From: Campylobacter rectus
GTDB lineage: Bacteria > Campylobacterota > Campylobacteria > Campylobacterales > Campylobacteraceae
Assembly (NCBI RefSeq): GCF_004803795.1
Contig: NZ_CP012543.1
Span: forward strand, 868,001 to 932,000
Reading direction: 5' to 3'
Length of the DNA stretch: 64,000 bases
In this document: positions 63,901 to 64,000 of the stretch, one piece after another
Layout of the letters: the number at the start of each line of letters is the position of its first letter
Position numbering within the stretch: the stretch's first letter is position 1
Translations under genes and position numbers: made by a program
Notes under the pieces: model-generated
The model's database searches: none
Seen by the model: only the letters and a program-made list of their open reading frames with translations
What the model was told of the DNA's origin: nothing

Positions 63901-64000
63901 AGTAAAACTAGGTAACGGCGATAATGTCTTCTCTGCGAAAGGTTCAGGCGGTAACAATATCACGATAACTGCAGGTAACGGTAAAAACAAAATAACTGGT
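60989..64000 (+). CDS. S-layer protein, DUF4214/RTX type, truncated by window edge
   Basis: ATG at 60989; the frame stays open for 1004 codons to the window end. N-terminal region (1-115) is DUF4214-like (QLYVTLFGRVSEGAGNKFW; IYKNTLNKTEVEDPEGINFW). The rest is Thr/Asn/Asp-rich beta-structure with no Cys seen, and scattered RTX-like Gly-Asp motifs (NIDGGAGEDKL, LGTGNDVL, LGNGDNVF, TAGNGKNKITG). No signal peptide, as expected for type I secretion with a C-terminal signal, which lies outside the window. Resembles the paracrystalline surface protein of C. rectus/C. showae. The sap exporter operon is divergent and adjacent. Confidence 0.88.
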   Translation, partial: MALTQTQVSQLYVTLFGRVSEGAGNKFWQNSQDIATAATNMLATEAAKEYFGSALTSDEAFIKHIYKNTLNKTEVEDPEGINFWVKALKSGVSRGTVVAELIKAAQDPKNKGASQDLFNNKVALSDYTAGKVEGKGLKAKDLAPFKSVLNKITSNPSSVDAAKPAVDALAGISTDTSVDWHSNPEHPGKAYELTTNTDNATANVFNAPMKHNPGGTDRIMTLQSSDKLTGDYSRHDNTLNVEFGQANADEGDPTSRTPTLTNIQNINIEVTGTVNTLDLRDSNDVEKINIHRITKEAGNKFNVESIGQKLVGMRLANVAKKDIDVKFEHKKGVLSGFEDKSNVFLENVEAKSLSITSDKNTEGYENLNLISKQGVSLNKFEANQLRELTIKGSGELKIADVELNDGANPQFNKVNDGGIKTPGTRGFTKLDASGYTGSLTLDITDIVKEASDPFDSGRKLNTDIIGSKLGDTFYLRGGLGSRTNIDGGAGEDKLVLVSGSIGTGKRADGVTDSKITNIENLEMRAQSGDLSADFDRFDASLKRVLVRTEQMDTLATFTLSNISEKFSKEGVIDIEHSAGNEDKPNNYNTKIVATLKDASGKDDSLTFRVLDANNKDNSFEFEIGAAGVENITVKDDDTESNEMKLTNAADHTGKVTLTGGTAGKYFAVNSEIVAKEVDASGQKSDLRLTVRDQAANPGQTIKLGTGNDVLTFKELDGLDGKDTITDAGGNDVVRAIFSKDNALNLKGIEGVHVAALDNINLDVTNTDITKMTLMSREAVKQTDHVESLGYGVYGMNNTTFGTTDISKKTITVKKSNISELNFAGDLDNKDDDVAADDGDKDQNFNGVELLNNQSKELNVNVSSSLDRIKEGATSYTIGKITAHGVEKFNVKIKDEKDKTTTTKIDNVFGKNITHLKVTGVDKDGKEVATKGSVNLGTVSDGGSFKTMQEVDATNVGGAFTATVTSLGDNSQVKLGNGDNVFSAKGSGGNNITITAGNGKNKITG

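Overview
The window looks like a chromosomal segment of a high-GC Campylobacter of the C. rectus / C. showae / C. curvus group. Three things point there. The gene order truA - LptF/G-like permease - prepilin peptidase - uppS - hypothetical - coaBC - glmU matches campylobacters. The CjaA, FliL/AcpS and MotAB/FliP proteins are campylobacter-like. The right end carries an S-layer protein with a C. fetus-type sapCDEF secretion operon. No tRNA, rRNA, phage or CRISPR-cas locus was recognised. This assignment comes from reading proteins by eye; no database was searched.

Layout. 1-5.1 kb: an M23 peptidase with an unusual Asn-Leu-Thr-rich tail, mgtE, a Nudix hydrolase and three tandem Cys-paired Sel1 (Hcp-like) secreted proteins. 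5.2-9.2 kb: an unrecognised membrane protein and an AsmA-like protein, minus strand, separated by a spacer packed with AAATTT. 9.3-11.6 kb: a heat-shock operon under a sigma70/CIRCE promoter, with a YdhR-like gene between groES and groEL. 12-15.5 kb: an accessory scar holding a shredded IS1595-family element, cjaA, a second internally deleted IS1595-type element with perfect ends and an 8-bp target duplication, and an eroded gene. 15.5-23.4 kb: the truA-to-glmU housekeeping run (minus), where truA carries a large in-frame insertion. 25.2-27.5 kb: motA-motB-fliP. 27.7-33.8 kb: a TolC-RND efflux operon whose adaptor has a long low-complexity tail. 33.9-37.7 kb: a large DUF4214 secreted protein. 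37.9-40.5 kb: repeat-rich spacers around a YicG/TRIC gene. 40.5-41.4 kb: acpS and fliL.

42-55.3 kb is a compact plus-strand polysaccharide locus: phosphomannomutase, ManC, Gmd and an Rmd-like reductase should make GDP-D-rhamnose. An initiating sugar transferase, three glycosyltransferases (one with two GT domains), a methyltransferase and an ABC exporter (Wzm plus a Wzt with a C-terminal sugar-binding extension) fit an ABC-exported, methyl-capped D-rhamnan or D-mannan O chain. Convergent to it, 55.3-60.7 kb (minus) holds sapF, sapE, sapD and sapC; divergent from sapC, an S-layer gene starts at 60,989 and runs off the window. In C. fetus the S-layer binds D-mannan or D-rhamnan LPS, so locus and S-layer system probably form one surface-building module.

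The two most unusual signals are these. (1) The word AAATTT (an RAATTY site) saturates spacers and also appears as in-frame expansions inside three unrelated genes: the M23 tail, the middle of TruA and the RND adaptor tail. (2) The SapC protein has an N-terminal domain that aligns with REP-associated (IS200-like) tyrosine transposases but lacks the HxH and Tyr catalytic residues.
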